Shown in pieces: positions 19,629-27,300 of a stretch of 32,115 nt of DNA (position 1 is its first letter; each line of letters opens with the position of its first letter). The notes beneath the pieces were generated by a model, which saw only the letters and a list, made by a program, of their open reading frames with translations, did not search any database and was not told the origin of the DNA. The stretch is from an uncultured Roseovarius sp. GTDB lineage: Bacteria; Pseudomonadota; Alphaproteobacteria; Rhodobacterales; Rhodobacteraceae. The stretch lies in contig NZ_CAMYMD010000021.1 of assembly GCF_947259555.1 (NCBI RefSeq), positions 1 through 32,115 of the forward strand. Reading direction: 5' to 3'. A program made the position numbers and the translations under genes.

Positions 19629-20363
19629 TCAGTCAACCACGATCCCGCGGCCGGGCAGACGCAAGCCCCCGCCCTCGTCTGAGCTCAGCAGATAGTCGAG
19701 GCTCCCGCGGGCGATGCGGGCATGTTCCCGGGCCAGGGATTCGGCGCGCGCGCCCTGGCGCGCCTCGATCGCCTGAACGATGCCGCGATGCTGGTTTTGC
19801 GCGACGATCAGCGACAGGCGAAAGGCCCGGCGACCCGACCGGGACGGTACAAAGGCCGAGGGCGAAGCAAACGGCAATGATTTTACCCGGTCCAGCTCGC
19901 GCGTCATGATCGCGCTGCCGGACAGGGTGCCTAGAAGATCGTGAAATCTCTGGTTCAGCCCGCTATACTTGTCGAAATCGACATCGTCTATCTCACTCCC
20001 GAAGCAAATATCCAGCGCGTCCAGCGTCGCGTGGACCGGGGCCAGACCTGCGGGACCGACACCGCGTTCAGCGGCTAGGCGGGCCACGGTTCCCTCCAGG
20101 ACACCGCGCAGTTCGATCGCGTCGACCACGTCATCCGGCGTGAACGTGCGCACCAGAAAGCCGCCCCCCGAAGCGCGCTCAAGCAGCCCCTCTTCGGCAA
20201 GGCGCGACATCGCCTCGCGCGCCGGCGTGCGCGAAACCTGGAGCGCCTCGGCCATTGCGACCTCATAAAGACGCCGGCCGCCCGGGATCTCGCCGTTGAT
20301 GATCTTCTCGCGCAACTCCAGCAGGGCGCGTTTCGTATGCGTGTTGGCGCTTGTCTTGCTCAT
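19629..20363 (-). CDS. GntR-family (FCD) regulator, VanR-like
   Basis: Product of 244 residues. The winged HTH is at about residues 10-75 (LELREKIINGEIPGGRRLYE, AEALQVSRTPAREAMSRLAE), followed by an all-helical FCD domain (DDVVDAIELRGVLEGTVARL; FHDLLGTLSGS). It lies just upstream of the demethylase gene on the same strand, with a matching operator before each gene, so it probably represses both until vanillate or a related acid binds, as VanR does for vanAB. Two in-frame ATGs (20363, 20387) lie within the operator repeats; 20363 is preferred for its upstream GGAAGAG. Intact. Naming it vanR would be an inference. Confidence 0.85.
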   Translation of the reverse strand: MSKTSANTHTKRALLELREKIINGEIPGGRRLYEVAMAEALQVSRTPAREAMSRLAEEGLLERASGGGFLVRTFTPDDVVDAIELRGVLEGTVARLAAERGVGPAGLAPVHATLDALDICFGSEIDDVDFDKYSGLNQRFHDLLGTLSGSAIMTRELDRVKSLPFASPSAFVPSRSGRRAFRLSLIVAQNQHRGIVQAIEARQGARAESLAREHARIARGSLDYLLSSDEGGGLRLPGRGIVVD

Positions 20364-20371
20364 GTATACAT
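20362..20371. promoter_or_regulatory. GntR operator overlapping the gntR start codon
   Basis: ATGTATACAT, a perfect palindrome identical to the core at 19526-19535; it shares two bases with the gntR ATG. Binding here would block translation-start-proximal transcription, implying autoregulation. Confidence 0.65.
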
Positions 20372-20385
20372 TCTCTTCCGGCGCC

Positions 20386-20395
20386 ATGTATACAT
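20386..20395. promoter_or_regulatory. second GntR operator upstream of gntR
   Basis: A third ATGTATACAT exactly 24 bases from the previous copy, a little over two helical turns, so two dimers could bind with nearly the same facing. Confidence 0.65.
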
Positions 20396-20484
20396 CGGGC
20401 AAGGCAAAACGCGAACTCTTTGAGCCCGCGTGTCCGAGGAGCACGGGAACCGGTTCCCACTTATGTGCGACATGCTCTCGTGCG

Positions 20485-21246
20485 CTATTTCGGCGCCAGG
20501 CGCGCCGCGCCGTCGAGTCGGATCACTTCGGCGTTCACATACTGGTTTTCCAGCAGGTAACGCACGGTGTCCGCGAATTCCGCCGGATCTCCCAGCCGTG
20601 ACGGGTAAGGGATCCCCTCTGCCAGCGCTTTTTGCGCCTCCTCCGGCAGGGTACATAGCATTGGCGTCAGAAAGATCCCCGGCGCAACCGTATTCACCCG
20701 AATGCCGAAACGCGCGAATTCCCGTGCCGCCGGTAATGCCATCGACACAATGCCGCCCTTGGAGGCAGCATAGGCCGCCTGCCCGATCTGCCCGTCAAAG
20801 GCCGCGACCGAAGCGGTGTTCACGATGGCGCCACGGGCGCCGTCGGCCAGGGCAGGCAGCCGCATCATCCGCTCGCCCGTCAGGCGCATTACGTTGAAGG
20901 TGCCCATCAGGTTGACCCGGATCACCCGTTCGAAATCGGCAAGCGGCATCGCCCCCTCGCGGCTGACCATCCGGCCGGCCGTGCCGATCCCGGCACAGTT
21001 CACCACCAGCCGCGCGTCGCCCTGATGCTCGGCGATATATTCCCGCGCCCGGCGCACCGAGTCCCCCGAGGCCACGTCGCAGGCCATGGCAATGCCGCCG
21101 ATCTCGGCCGCGACGCGGCTGGCGCTCTCGTCATTCAGGTCGAGGATCGCGACTCGCGCGCCCCGAGCCGCCAGCATACGCGCCACCGCCTCGCCAAGAC
21201 CCGACCCCCCGCCGGTGACCAGCGCCGATTGTCCTTTCAGTTCCAT
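20485..21246 (-). CDS. short-chain dehydrogenase (hydroxyacyl-CoA dehydrogenase type)
   Basis: Product of 253 residues, intact. NAD(H) motif TGGGSGLG (11-18) with Asp36 after the second strand predicts NAD preference; NCAG at 83-86; catalytic Ser146, Tyr159 and Lys163 (YAASK). The whole resembles type II 3-hydroxyacyl-CoA dehydrogenases. It starts three bases after the feruloyl-CoA synthase stop, so the two form an operon. In the Agrobacterium fabrum hydroxycinnamate pathway an SDR oxidises 4-hydroxy-3-methoxyphenyl-beta-hydroxypropionyl-CoA to the beta-keto thioester; that role fits here. The specific substrate is inferred from neighbours. Confidence 0.85.
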   Translation of the reverse strand: MELKGQSALVTGGGSGLGEAVARMLAARGARVAILDLNDESASRVAAEIGGIAMACDVASGDSVRRAREYIAEHQGDARLVVNCAGIGTAGRMVSREGAMPLADFERVIRVNLMGTFNVMRLTGERMMRLPALADGARGAIVNTASVAAFDGQIGQAAYAASKGGIVSMALPAAREFARFGIRVNTVAPGIFLTPMLCTLPEEAQKALAEGIPYPSRLGDPAEFADTVRYLLENQYVNAEVIRLDGAARLAPK

Positions 21247-21249
21247 GCC

Positions 21250-23085
21250 TTACCCTTTCGCTGCGACGATCACCCGGGGATCGTCGGAATAAACCGCCTC
21301 GACCAGGTCGCCGCGTTCCCGCAGGACCGCCCGCTGGTTGACCGAGCCCTTGTCGGTGACCTCGCCCTTGTCCAGGTCGAGTGGCGCCTTCAGATAGATC
21401 GCCCGCCTCACCCGCATGGAGGACCCGGTTGCCACCGCCGCGAAGGCCCCCAGCGGGCGCGCGGTTTTCTCCCGGATCCCGGGCGCGGCGATCAGCGCGG
21501 CATCGCTCATCCCGTCGCCCCCCGGCACCAGGCGCTCCATCGCCGGGCGAAACGGCACCAGAAGCGCGGCCAGCTCGTCACGCCCTCCGCCCGCGATCAC
21601 CACGTCGCGCGCCAGCCCGCCAAGAGCATCGGTCAGCTTTGCGCGCACCGCACCCACGGCGACCCAGGTGCCGGTGCCCAGCTTGAATTTCTCGGCCACG
21701 CGACCGTCGAAAAAGAACCCCTGCCCCGGATCGCCCGGCACCTTGAAGCGCAGCGCGTCGCCCAGGCAATAGAGCCCTTCCTCGTCGAACGCCTCGGCCG
21801 TCAGGGCCGGGTTGCGCCAATAGCCGGGGGTCACGTTCGGCCCCTTGGCCCGCACCTCAAGCTTGCCCTCGTTCGGCACCAGCATGAGCGTGAGGCCCTT
21901 GGCCGCCACCCCGATATTGCCCGGCGCATCCTGCGGATCGGTACAGAGCAGCGCGAACGGCGCGGTTTCGGTCGCACCCAGCCCGGTACACAGCGCCGCC
22001 CGGCGTCCCGTCGCCTCGATCGAGAGCCTCTCAAGCTCATTCCAGGTGTGCTGCGCCATCGCCGCGCCGGCATAGAGCAATATCTTGATATTCGAGAAGA
22101 ACACGTCCTGGAATTCGGGATCGCGGTTCATCTCTTCCACCATCAGCTCATACCCGAGGGGGACGTTGAAAAATCAGTTCGGTCTCACCTCCTTCAGATT
22201 GCGGATGGTCGCGTCGATCCTGCCCGGCGCGGGCCGCCCGTCGTCGATATAGAACGTGCCGCCGTTATAGAGCGCCAGGTTGAAGACTTTGTTACCGCGG
22301 CCACGCGATTCCACGGCGCCCAATCCATCAGTACCGGTGGCTCGTCACGCGAAAAGGCATAGCAATCCTGCGCCTGCGCCATGTTGGCGCACAACATCCG
22401 CTGGGTCTGGATCACCGCCTTGGGCGCGCCGGTCGTGCCCGAGGTGAACATGAACTTGGCCACCGTATCGGGGCCAGTAGCGGCGCTGGCGGCGTCGAGT
22501 CCGGCGCCCGGATGCGTCGCCAAAAGATCCTCCCACGACATTGCCAGCCCCGCGCCCGCCACGCCCAGTACCGGAAGATCCTCAAAGACGGCGTCGATTG
22601 CCGGCCGAAAGGGGGTTACGTCATCGGCGAAGACCGCGCCGGGCGTGATCTGATCGCGCACCGATTTGAGCTTGCCGTAATCGGTCGAGACAAGACTATA
22701 GGCCGGCGCGATGGCCGCCGAGGGGATGCCCGCGTATTGCGCCCCGAGCGCCATCAGCGCATGGGCGACCGAATTCCCGGACAGGATCACCAGAGGGGCC
22801 GCTCGACAGACAGGGCCAGCCCCAGAAGCGCCTGCCCGATCGCGCGGACCCGCGCCAGCAATGCGCCATAGGTCACACCCTGCCAGGCGCCATCGCCCCC
22901 CCCCTCTCGGCCATCCACAGCCGATCCGGCGCCTGCTCTGCCCAATGCGCGATCCGGTCCGACATCCGGGCCGGGCAGTCGGGCAAGGTGCCCTTCTGCC
23001 AGACCAGGATACTGCCATCCGCGCGCTTTTGCGCCGCCAGATCCACCTCCCAGAACAGTCGCCGGGGCTGCACTGATTCTGCCAT
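21250..23085 (-). pseudogene. fcs: feruloyl-CoA synthase with at least four lesions
   Basis: ATG 23085 follows GGGAGG. Joined frames give about 610 residues of an AMP-forming acyl-CoA synthetase: KFMFTSGTTGAPKAVIQTQ (P-loop), ILLYAGAAMAQHTWNELERL, LGATETAPFALL, GPNVTPGYWRNP and FFFDGRVAEKFKLGTGTW, the last two typical of feruloyl-CoA synthases. Lesions: a nine-base C run at 22896-22904 (frame change), an apparent two-base CT gain near 22796-22800, a frame change near 22295, and a TGA at 22174-22176 where Trp is expected before FFNVPLGYE. The catalytic Lys near the C-terminus (usually PLDKGEVTDKGSVNQR) is intact. The gene is transcribed away from ech with a shared operator. Ferulate activation by this gene is lost. 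Confidence 0.88.
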
Positions 23086-23103
23086 TTTCAACCTCCCGTT
23101 TTA

Positions 23104-23129
23104 AAATTAGTTCACATGGAAACTAATTT
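23104..23129. promoter_or_regulatory. operator between fcs and ech, likely for the MarR regulator
   Basis: AAATTAGTT and AACTAATTT form a perfect inverted repeat with an eight-base spacer in the 98-base gap between the divergent fcs and ech genes. A MarR gene lies directly behind ech, and MarR/HcaR-type repressors that sense hydroxycinnamoyl-CoA bind such AT-rich palindromes. Confidence 0.65.
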
Positions 23130-23183
23130 CCTGCAAAGTGGTTCCGATAAAAACCTTGCGGAAAACGAGAAAGAAAAGACGGC

Positions 23184-23960
23184 ATGACAGAATTCCTGAC
23201 CTTCGAGATGCGCGGGGACGTTGCGCTGATCGGACTCAACCGCCCTGGGAAACGCAACGGGATCTCGGATCGTTTTGGCGAAGAGCTCGACGGTGTCATC
23301 AGCCGCGCCGAGGCCGTGGCCAAAGCTGCCGTGATCTTTGGCCACGGGCCGCATTTCTGCGCCGGGCCGGATCTGGCCGAACATGTGCACAAATCCCCGA
23401 TCGAGGGGGTCCACGGCTCGCGCCGGTGGCATCAGGTGTTCGGACGCATCCAGCAGGGGCGTATCCCCTGGTTCGCCGCGCTGCATGGCGCCGTGGTCGG
23501 CGGCGGTTTTGAACTGGCCGCGTCGGCACAGGTCCGGGTGGCGGACGAAACCGCCTTTCTCGCCCTGCCCGAGGGCCAGCGCGGCATTTTCCTCGGCGGC
23601 GGCGGGTCGGTGCGCTGTGCGCGGCTGATCGGATCGGCCCGGATGAGTGACATGATGCTGACCGGCCGCTCGATCGACGCCGCCACCGCCGAGCGCTGGA
23701 ACGCGGTGCAATATGTCGTCCCGGCGGGCACTGCCGTCGAGCGCGCCGTCGACATGGCCGCCCGTGCCGCGACCAACGTCGAAATAACCAACTATGCGAT
23801 CATTCACGCCTTGCCGCGGATACAGGATATGTCCAGCGAGGACGGGCTGTTCGTCGAAAGCTTCATCGCGTCCTTTACCGCGACCTCGCCCGAAGCCGAA
23901 GAGCGGCTGCGCGCGTTTCTGGAAAAGCGCGCGGCCAAGGTCGCCGCCCCGACGGAATAA
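23184..23960 (+). CDS. ech: enoyl-CoA hydratase (feruloyl-CoA hydratase type), suspect active site
   Basis: Product of 258 residues of the crotonase superfamily, uninterrupted. Catalytic-position acids are Glu110 (GGGFELA) and Glu130 (LPEGQRG), the pair used by enoyl-CoA hydratases. One oxyanion-hole NH comes from Gly107. The other comes from the residue after Gly in the CAGxD motif; here it is Pro62 (HFCAGPDLAEH) where Leu, Met or Ala is usual. Proline has no backbone NH, so thioester activation should be impaired. It is divergent from fcs and followed by marR after six bases. Pathway role by context: hydration of feruloyl-CoA. Full-length but possibly inactive. Confidence 0.82.
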   Translation: MTEFLTFEMRGDVALIGLNRPGKRNGISDRFGEELDGVISRAEAVAKAAVIFGHGPHFCAGPDLAEHVHKSPIEGVHGSRRWHQVFGRIQQGRIPWFAALHGAVVGGGFELAASAQVRVADETAFLALPEGQRGIFLGGGGSVRCARLIGSARMSDMMLTGRSIDAATAERWNAVQYVVPAGTAVERAVDMAARAATNVEITNYAIIHALPRIQDMSSEDGLFVESFIASFTATSPEAEERLRAFLEKRAAKVAAPTE

Positions 23961-23966
23961 CGTGTC

Positions 23967-24431
23967 ATGACCGATGCCGCCAATTCCGACAGGATCCGGC
24001 TGGGGAACCTGTCCAGGTCCCCGGGGTTCCTGCTGCGCCTGTCGCAGCTTCAGGTCTTCAACCTGTTCTATGAAGCGCTTGGCCACGACCAGCTCAGGCC
24101 CGGCGAATTCTCGGTTATCTGGCTGATCTCGCTCAACCCCGGCGTTCGTCAGGGCGTGCTGGCCAAACGGCTGATGATCAAGCCCGCCCATATGACCAAG
24201 CTGGTGAAGCGGCTCGAAGACGCAGGCCATGTCCAGCGCACGATCGAAGCCGGCGATCGCCGCGCCGTACAGCTGACGCTGACGGCCAAGGGCAAGCGGC
24301 TGGTCGATGCGCGCAAGTCCGAAGTCTTCGGTTATATCGCACATGAAAACGTTCGGCTGTCCGCCGCGGAAATGGCCGAACTGACCCGCCTGTTACAAAA
24401 ATTCGTAGGGATCGAAGGGGATAGCCTATGA
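23967..24431 (+). CDS. MarR-family regulator of hydroxycinnamate genes
   Basis: Product of 154 residues. The winged HTH is clear: QGVLAKRLMIKPAHMTKLVK and RLEDAGHVQRTIEAGDRRAV, then LTLTAKGKRLVDARK. It follows ech by six bases and its stop overlaps the amidohydrolase ATG (ATGA), so it is co-transcribed with the enzymes. By position it is the counterpart of HcaR/CouR/FerR-type repressors, which release DNA on binding hydroxycinnamoyl-CoA esters. The inverted repeat at 23104-23129 is its most likely site. If Fcs is dead, the natural inducer would no longer be made by this cluster. Confidence 0.87.
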   Translation: MTDAANSDRIRLGNLSRSPGFLLRLSQLQVFNLFYEALGHDQLRPGEFSVIWLISLNPGVRQGVLAKRLMIKPAHMTKLVKRLEDAGHVQRTIEAGDRRAVQLTLTAKGKRLVDARKSEVFGYIAHENVRLSAAEMAELTRLLQKFVGIEGDSL

Positions 24432-25303
24432 ATGTCGACGATCTTGTCGTCATCGATTTTCACATCCACGCCGAAGAGCCCTGCTGTTCCGGCCGTGACG
24501 ACGGATACAGCGAGTTCCAGGCCGGCATGGCCGCCTATTTCAAGAACCCCGCCGGGGCGGATGGCATGTTGCCAAGCGTGCAACAGAGCGCCGCCTATTT
24601 CCGCGAACGCAAGATCGGCGCCGTGATCTTTCCGGTCGATGCCGAACGTGAAACCGGGTTCCGCCGCTACTCGAACGAGGAAGTGGCAACGATCTGCGCC
24701 GAGAATGACGATATCCTGATTCCCTTCGCGTCGATCGACCCTGCCAAGGGCAAGCTGGGCGCGCGCGAAGCGCGGCGGCTGGTGCGCGAGTTCGGCGTGC
24801 GCGGGTTCAAGTTCCATCCCACAATGCAGGGGTTCTACCCCAATGACCGCATGGCCTATCCGCTCTACGAAGCGATTGCCGAAGAAGGCGCGGCGATGCT
24901 GTTCCATACCGGCCAGACCGGCGTTGGATCGGGCATGAAGGGCGGCATGGGGATGCGGCTGAAATATTCCAACCCGGTGCATATCGGCGATGTCGCCATC
25001 GACTTTCCGGACACCCCCATCGTGATGGCGCATCCGTCATTCCCCTGGACCGAAGAGGGGCTGATGGTGGCGCAGCACAAGCCCAATGTCTATATCGACA
25101 TGTCCGGCTGGTCGCCGAAATATTTCCCCGAAATCTTCGTGCGGTACGCCAATACGCTGCTGAAGAAAAAGATGCTTTTCGGGTCTGACTGGCCGGCAAT
25201 CACGCCCGACCGCTGGCTGGCCGATTTCGAAAGGGCCGATTTCCGGGACGAGGTCCGCCCGCTCATCCTGAAGGAAAACGCACGCAAGTTGCTCGGCCTC
25301 TGA
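24428..25303 (+). CDS. amidohydrolase-family enzyme, likely beta-keto aryl-CoA cleavage
   Basis: Product of 291 residues of the amidohydrolase_2 (ACMSD-like) family. Metal-site residues are all visible: His12 and His14 (DFHIH), His160 (LFHTGQTG), His202 (MAHPSFPW) and Asp254 (GSDWP), with His130 (FKFHP) nearby. It is coupled to marR and followed by a terminator, so it closes the ech-marR operon. In the Agrobacterium fabrum ferulate pathway a metal-dependent hydrolase of this kind (atu1421, as I recall) is needed to turn the beta-ketopropionyl-CoA intermediate into vanillate. That is the best guess; a decarboxylase or lactonase role is possible. Intact. Confidence 0.82.
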   Translation: MNVDDLVVIDFHIHAEEPCCSGRDDGYSEFQAGMAAYFKNPAGADGMLPSVQQSAAYFRERKIGAVIFPVDAERETGFRRYSNEEVATICAENDDILIPFASIDPAKGKLGAREARRLVREFGVRGFKFHPTMQGFYPNDRMAYPLYEAIAEEGAAMLFHTGQTGVGSGMKGGMGMRLKYSNPVHIGDVAIDFPDTPIVMAHPSFPWTEEGLMVAQHKPNVYIDMSGWSPKYFPEIFVRYANTLLKKKMLFGSDWPAITPDRWLADFERADFRDEVRPLILKENARKLLGL

Positions 25304-25306
25304 ACA

Positions 25307-25328
25307 GGGCCGCACCCGGCCCCGTTTT
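25307..25328 (+). terminator. intrinsic terminator after the amidohydrolase
   Basis: GGGCCG, a four-base loop, CGGCCC, then CGTTTT, three bases after the stop codon. It ends the ech-marR-amidohydrolase operon. Confidence 0.75.
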
Positions 25329-25385
25329 CAACCCGTAACGTCCCGGTTTATAGGCGGGCGCCTTTTCTGATCTTCCGGCTTGGGC

Positions 25386-25889
25386 TCAGGCGGGTGCCTG
25401 CAGCCGGGGGTCGAGTGCAAACCGTTCCTGTGCAACATCCGCATAAAGCCCGCCCGCCTGGTCGGCGTCAAAGATCAGATTCCAGCTGTGTCGGGAAACG
25501 GCCGAAGGGATCAGGATGCAGACATGTTCCCGAAGGAGCTTATTGCCATGCTCCTGCTGGTTCTTGCTTGGCGCGGCAGGGGTGAGCCAGTTCGGGTTCG
25601 GGATGTCATCAGGCCCAACCAGGTGGATCCTTGACATGTCGGTGATCCGGGCAGACGTCAGATAATGAGGCGCCATATCCAGAACCTCAAACCCCTTGTG
25701 AACGGCCACTTCGAGGCAGGCCGTCGCCGGATCCAGTGACGCATAGACGGCGCGCACGCCCGGCGTGTTCCAGCGCCCGCCAACCCGGAAAGCCCCTTCC
25801 CCCGTGTGCCAGGTCTTGCGGTGGCGTTCCAGATCAATGCGCCACAGCCTGATCTCGCCCGAGCCGAGCGGGGGCGGCAACGGGATCAC
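25386..25889 (-). CDS. RES-domain toxin
   Basis: Product of 167 residues. RES-family features: LWRIDLERHRKTWHTGEGAF, GGRWNTPGVRAVYASLDPAT and ACLEVAVHKG, with the conserved Arg, Tyr and Glu of the NAD-binding pocket, and a C-terminal segment LIFDADQAGGLYADVAQERF. RES toxins deplete NAD+ in the cytoplasm. The start is GTG and overlaps the antitoxin stop (GTGA), the typical antitoxin-first order. It reads towards the amidohydrolase terminator. No lesion is visible, in contrast with its neighbours, as expected for a gene kept by addiction. Confidence 0.85.
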   Translation of the reverse strand: MIPLPPPLGSGEIRLWRIDLERHRKTWHTGEGAFRVGGRWNTPGVRAVYASLDPATACLEVAVHKGFEVLDMAPHYLTSARITDMSRIHLVGPDDIPNPNWLTPAAPSKNQQEHGNKLLREHVCILIPSAVSRHSWNLIFDADQAGGLYADVAQERFALDPRLQAPA

Positions 25890-26353
25890 GCATAAACCCC
25901 GTATTCCAGGCGTGTCAGGTATTCCTCGACAGCTTCGACCCCGGCCGACGTCGCGAGAAGGTCGACAGGTTTCCGGTTGGAGAGGCCGATTGCGGGCTTG
26001 TTCATCCAGGCTTCCGCGGCGTCCTCGGATCCCATGACGTCGATAGCATGGGCGAAGATTTCAGCGAAACGCCAGGTCCGGTTGCTTTGCTCGACGCTGA
26101 GCAGCTGCGGGGCGTTCCTGGCCTTGTGTCGTTGCAGCGTCCGAAGGCTGAGCCCGATTGCCTTCTTCAGGGCATCGCCCTGTTCCAGGAAGGTCACCGC
26201 CGAGACGAGATGCAGAAGGGCATCGGCCGGCAGGCCCTTCAGAAGAACCTCATGCGCATCCATCGCGCTTCGGACCCTGGCGTGGATGACTTTCTCACCG
26301 CCGAGCAGTCCGACGGTGCGTCCGACGTCGCCTTCGATCTGAACTGCTTCCAT
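25886..26353 (-). CDS. Xre/MbcA/ParS-type antitoxin
   Basis: Product of 155 residues. An N-terminal Xre-like region (ALKKAIGLSLRTLQRHKARN) precedes the toxin-binding DUF2384 domain (TWRFAEIFAHAIDVMGSEDA; AWMNKPAIGLSNRKPVDLLA), the usual partner of RES toxins. The ATG at 26353 is chosen because GAGGAGG lies eight bases upstream; a longer frame adds nine residues. A perfect operator sits about 34 bases upstream, implying autoregulation by antitoxin or complex. Confidence 0.87.
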   Translation of the reverse strand: MEAVQIEGDVGRTVGLLGGEKVIHARVRSAMDAHEVLLKGLPADALLHLVSAVTFLEQGDALKKAIGLSLRTLQRHKARNAPQLLSVEQSNRTWRFAEIFAHAIDVMGSEDAAEAWMNKPAIGLSNRKPVDLLATSAGVEAVEEYLTRLEYGVYA

Positions 26354-26386
26354 TGCGTGCCTCCTCGCGTCATGTGTCACGCAAAA

Positions 26387-26402
26387 TACGACAAGTGTCG
26401 TA
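26387..26402. promoter_or_regulatory. operator of the RES/Xre pair
   Basis: TACGACA-AG-TGTCGTA: perfect seven-base arms with a two-base centre, upstream of the antitoxin start. It is well placed for autorepression. Confidence 0.65.
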
Positions 26403-26647
26403 ATGTTTCAAGCCCGAAGCGGGGCGCAGCCCTCTCGGCCAGGCCCGGATCGAACAGATCCTCCGCGCTGCGAAAACAGGGCGGCGCAACATCCTGATGC
26501 ATGCTGTCGGGCAACCGTTTCCATAGGCACGACGTGTCTCTGATCCGGCGGCCCCATCCGCCCCGATGCTCAGGATTTCACCAGAGCTCCCCGGACGAGG
26601 GCGTGCGATGTGTCGATGAAGCGCGCGCTTCGCTCTTGCGCCCCGTC

Positions 26648-27300
26648 TTAGTCCATGCGCGTCATGATCCAGCCGACATAGGTGGCCGACCTGAGCGCGA
26701 TGAACAGGTCCAGCACGCGCAGGTCGATGGGGCGGCGCGACGTGTAGCCCTCCGTCAGGGCGACGCGCAGGTCGGGATAGTCCGGCTCGGTCAGGTTCTT
26801 GAGCAGGGCGGTGGCGATGTCAAACAGCCGGAAGCCGAAGCCGCCATCGTCGAAGTCGAAGTCGAAGTCGAAGTCGATCAATTGCAGCCGGTCGCCGTCG
26901 AGCATGATATTTTCGCGCACCGGATCCGCGTGGATCAGGCCGTAGTCGAGATCGTCCCCGATATTCTTGAGGGTGGCAATGGCCTGATCGCGCAGGGCCA
27001 GGAACAGCGTTCTGTCCTGCGGCGACAGGCCGGGATTGTCCCAGAACCGGCCCCAGAGCGGCGCATCGCCGACCGGACCGGCGCGGGCACGGCGATGCCG
27101 CCTTGTGCGACGGCGTCCATCCAGGCCAGTTCCGACCAAAGCTCCGCGTTCGTCCGATAGTCTTGCCCGTGCAGCCGCAGGGCGAAAGTGCGGTCGCGTG
27201 TCGTGACCTTGAACACCTGGTTCTCGCGGGCGGCCACAAGATGCCACACGGCGCCGTCCAGGCCCCAAAGGGCCAGGGCTTTCTCAACGACCGTGGTCAT
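26648..27300 (-). pseudogene. APH-type small-molecule kinase, internally deleted
   Basis: The start (MTTVVEKALALWGLDGAVWH, NQVFKVTTRDRTFALRLHG) and the end (GDAPLWGRFWDNPGLSPQDR, GLIHADPVRENIMLDGDRLQ, GFGFRLFDIATALL) belong to a homoserine-kinase/hydroxylysine-kinase-like phosphotransferase, but they are in different frames and about 70 residues between them are missing near 27060-27090. In the Brenner motif, HADPVREN keeps His, Asp and Asn. The metal-binding DFD is expanded to DFDFDFDFDD by a hexamer repeat. The gene overlaps the stop of the downstream aminotransferase by ATGA. It would have phosphorylated an amino alcohol for the partner phospholyase. Confidence 0.8.
26849..26872. repeat. 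four tandem copies of GTCGAA in the kinase
   Basis: GTCGAA occurs four times in a row, followed by GTCGAT. On the coding strand it encodes repeated Asp-Phe at the metal-binding motif; relatives have a single DFDD, so about three extra units were gained by slippage. Confidence 0.8.

Noticed and set aside
22896..22904. Nine-base C run as a functional phase-variation switch for fcs
   Set aside because: Further frame changes and a stop codon downstream mean no run length restores the protein.
7432..23085. That all the broken genes are sequencing errors
   Set aside because: Some frameshifts lie in homopolymers and could be errors, but several in-frame stops (8050, 11826, 12195, 14903, 15836, 19481, 22174) and many large internal deletions cannot be.
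23112..24344. Minus-strand open frame of 410 codons opposite ech and marR
   Set aside because: Ech and MarR on the other strand have catalytic and HTH motifs and good spacing; the antisense frame has none.
26849..26872. GTCGAA repeats as a CRISPR-like or iteron array
   Set aside because: Directly tandem hexamers without spacers, inside a coding sequence; slippage explains them.
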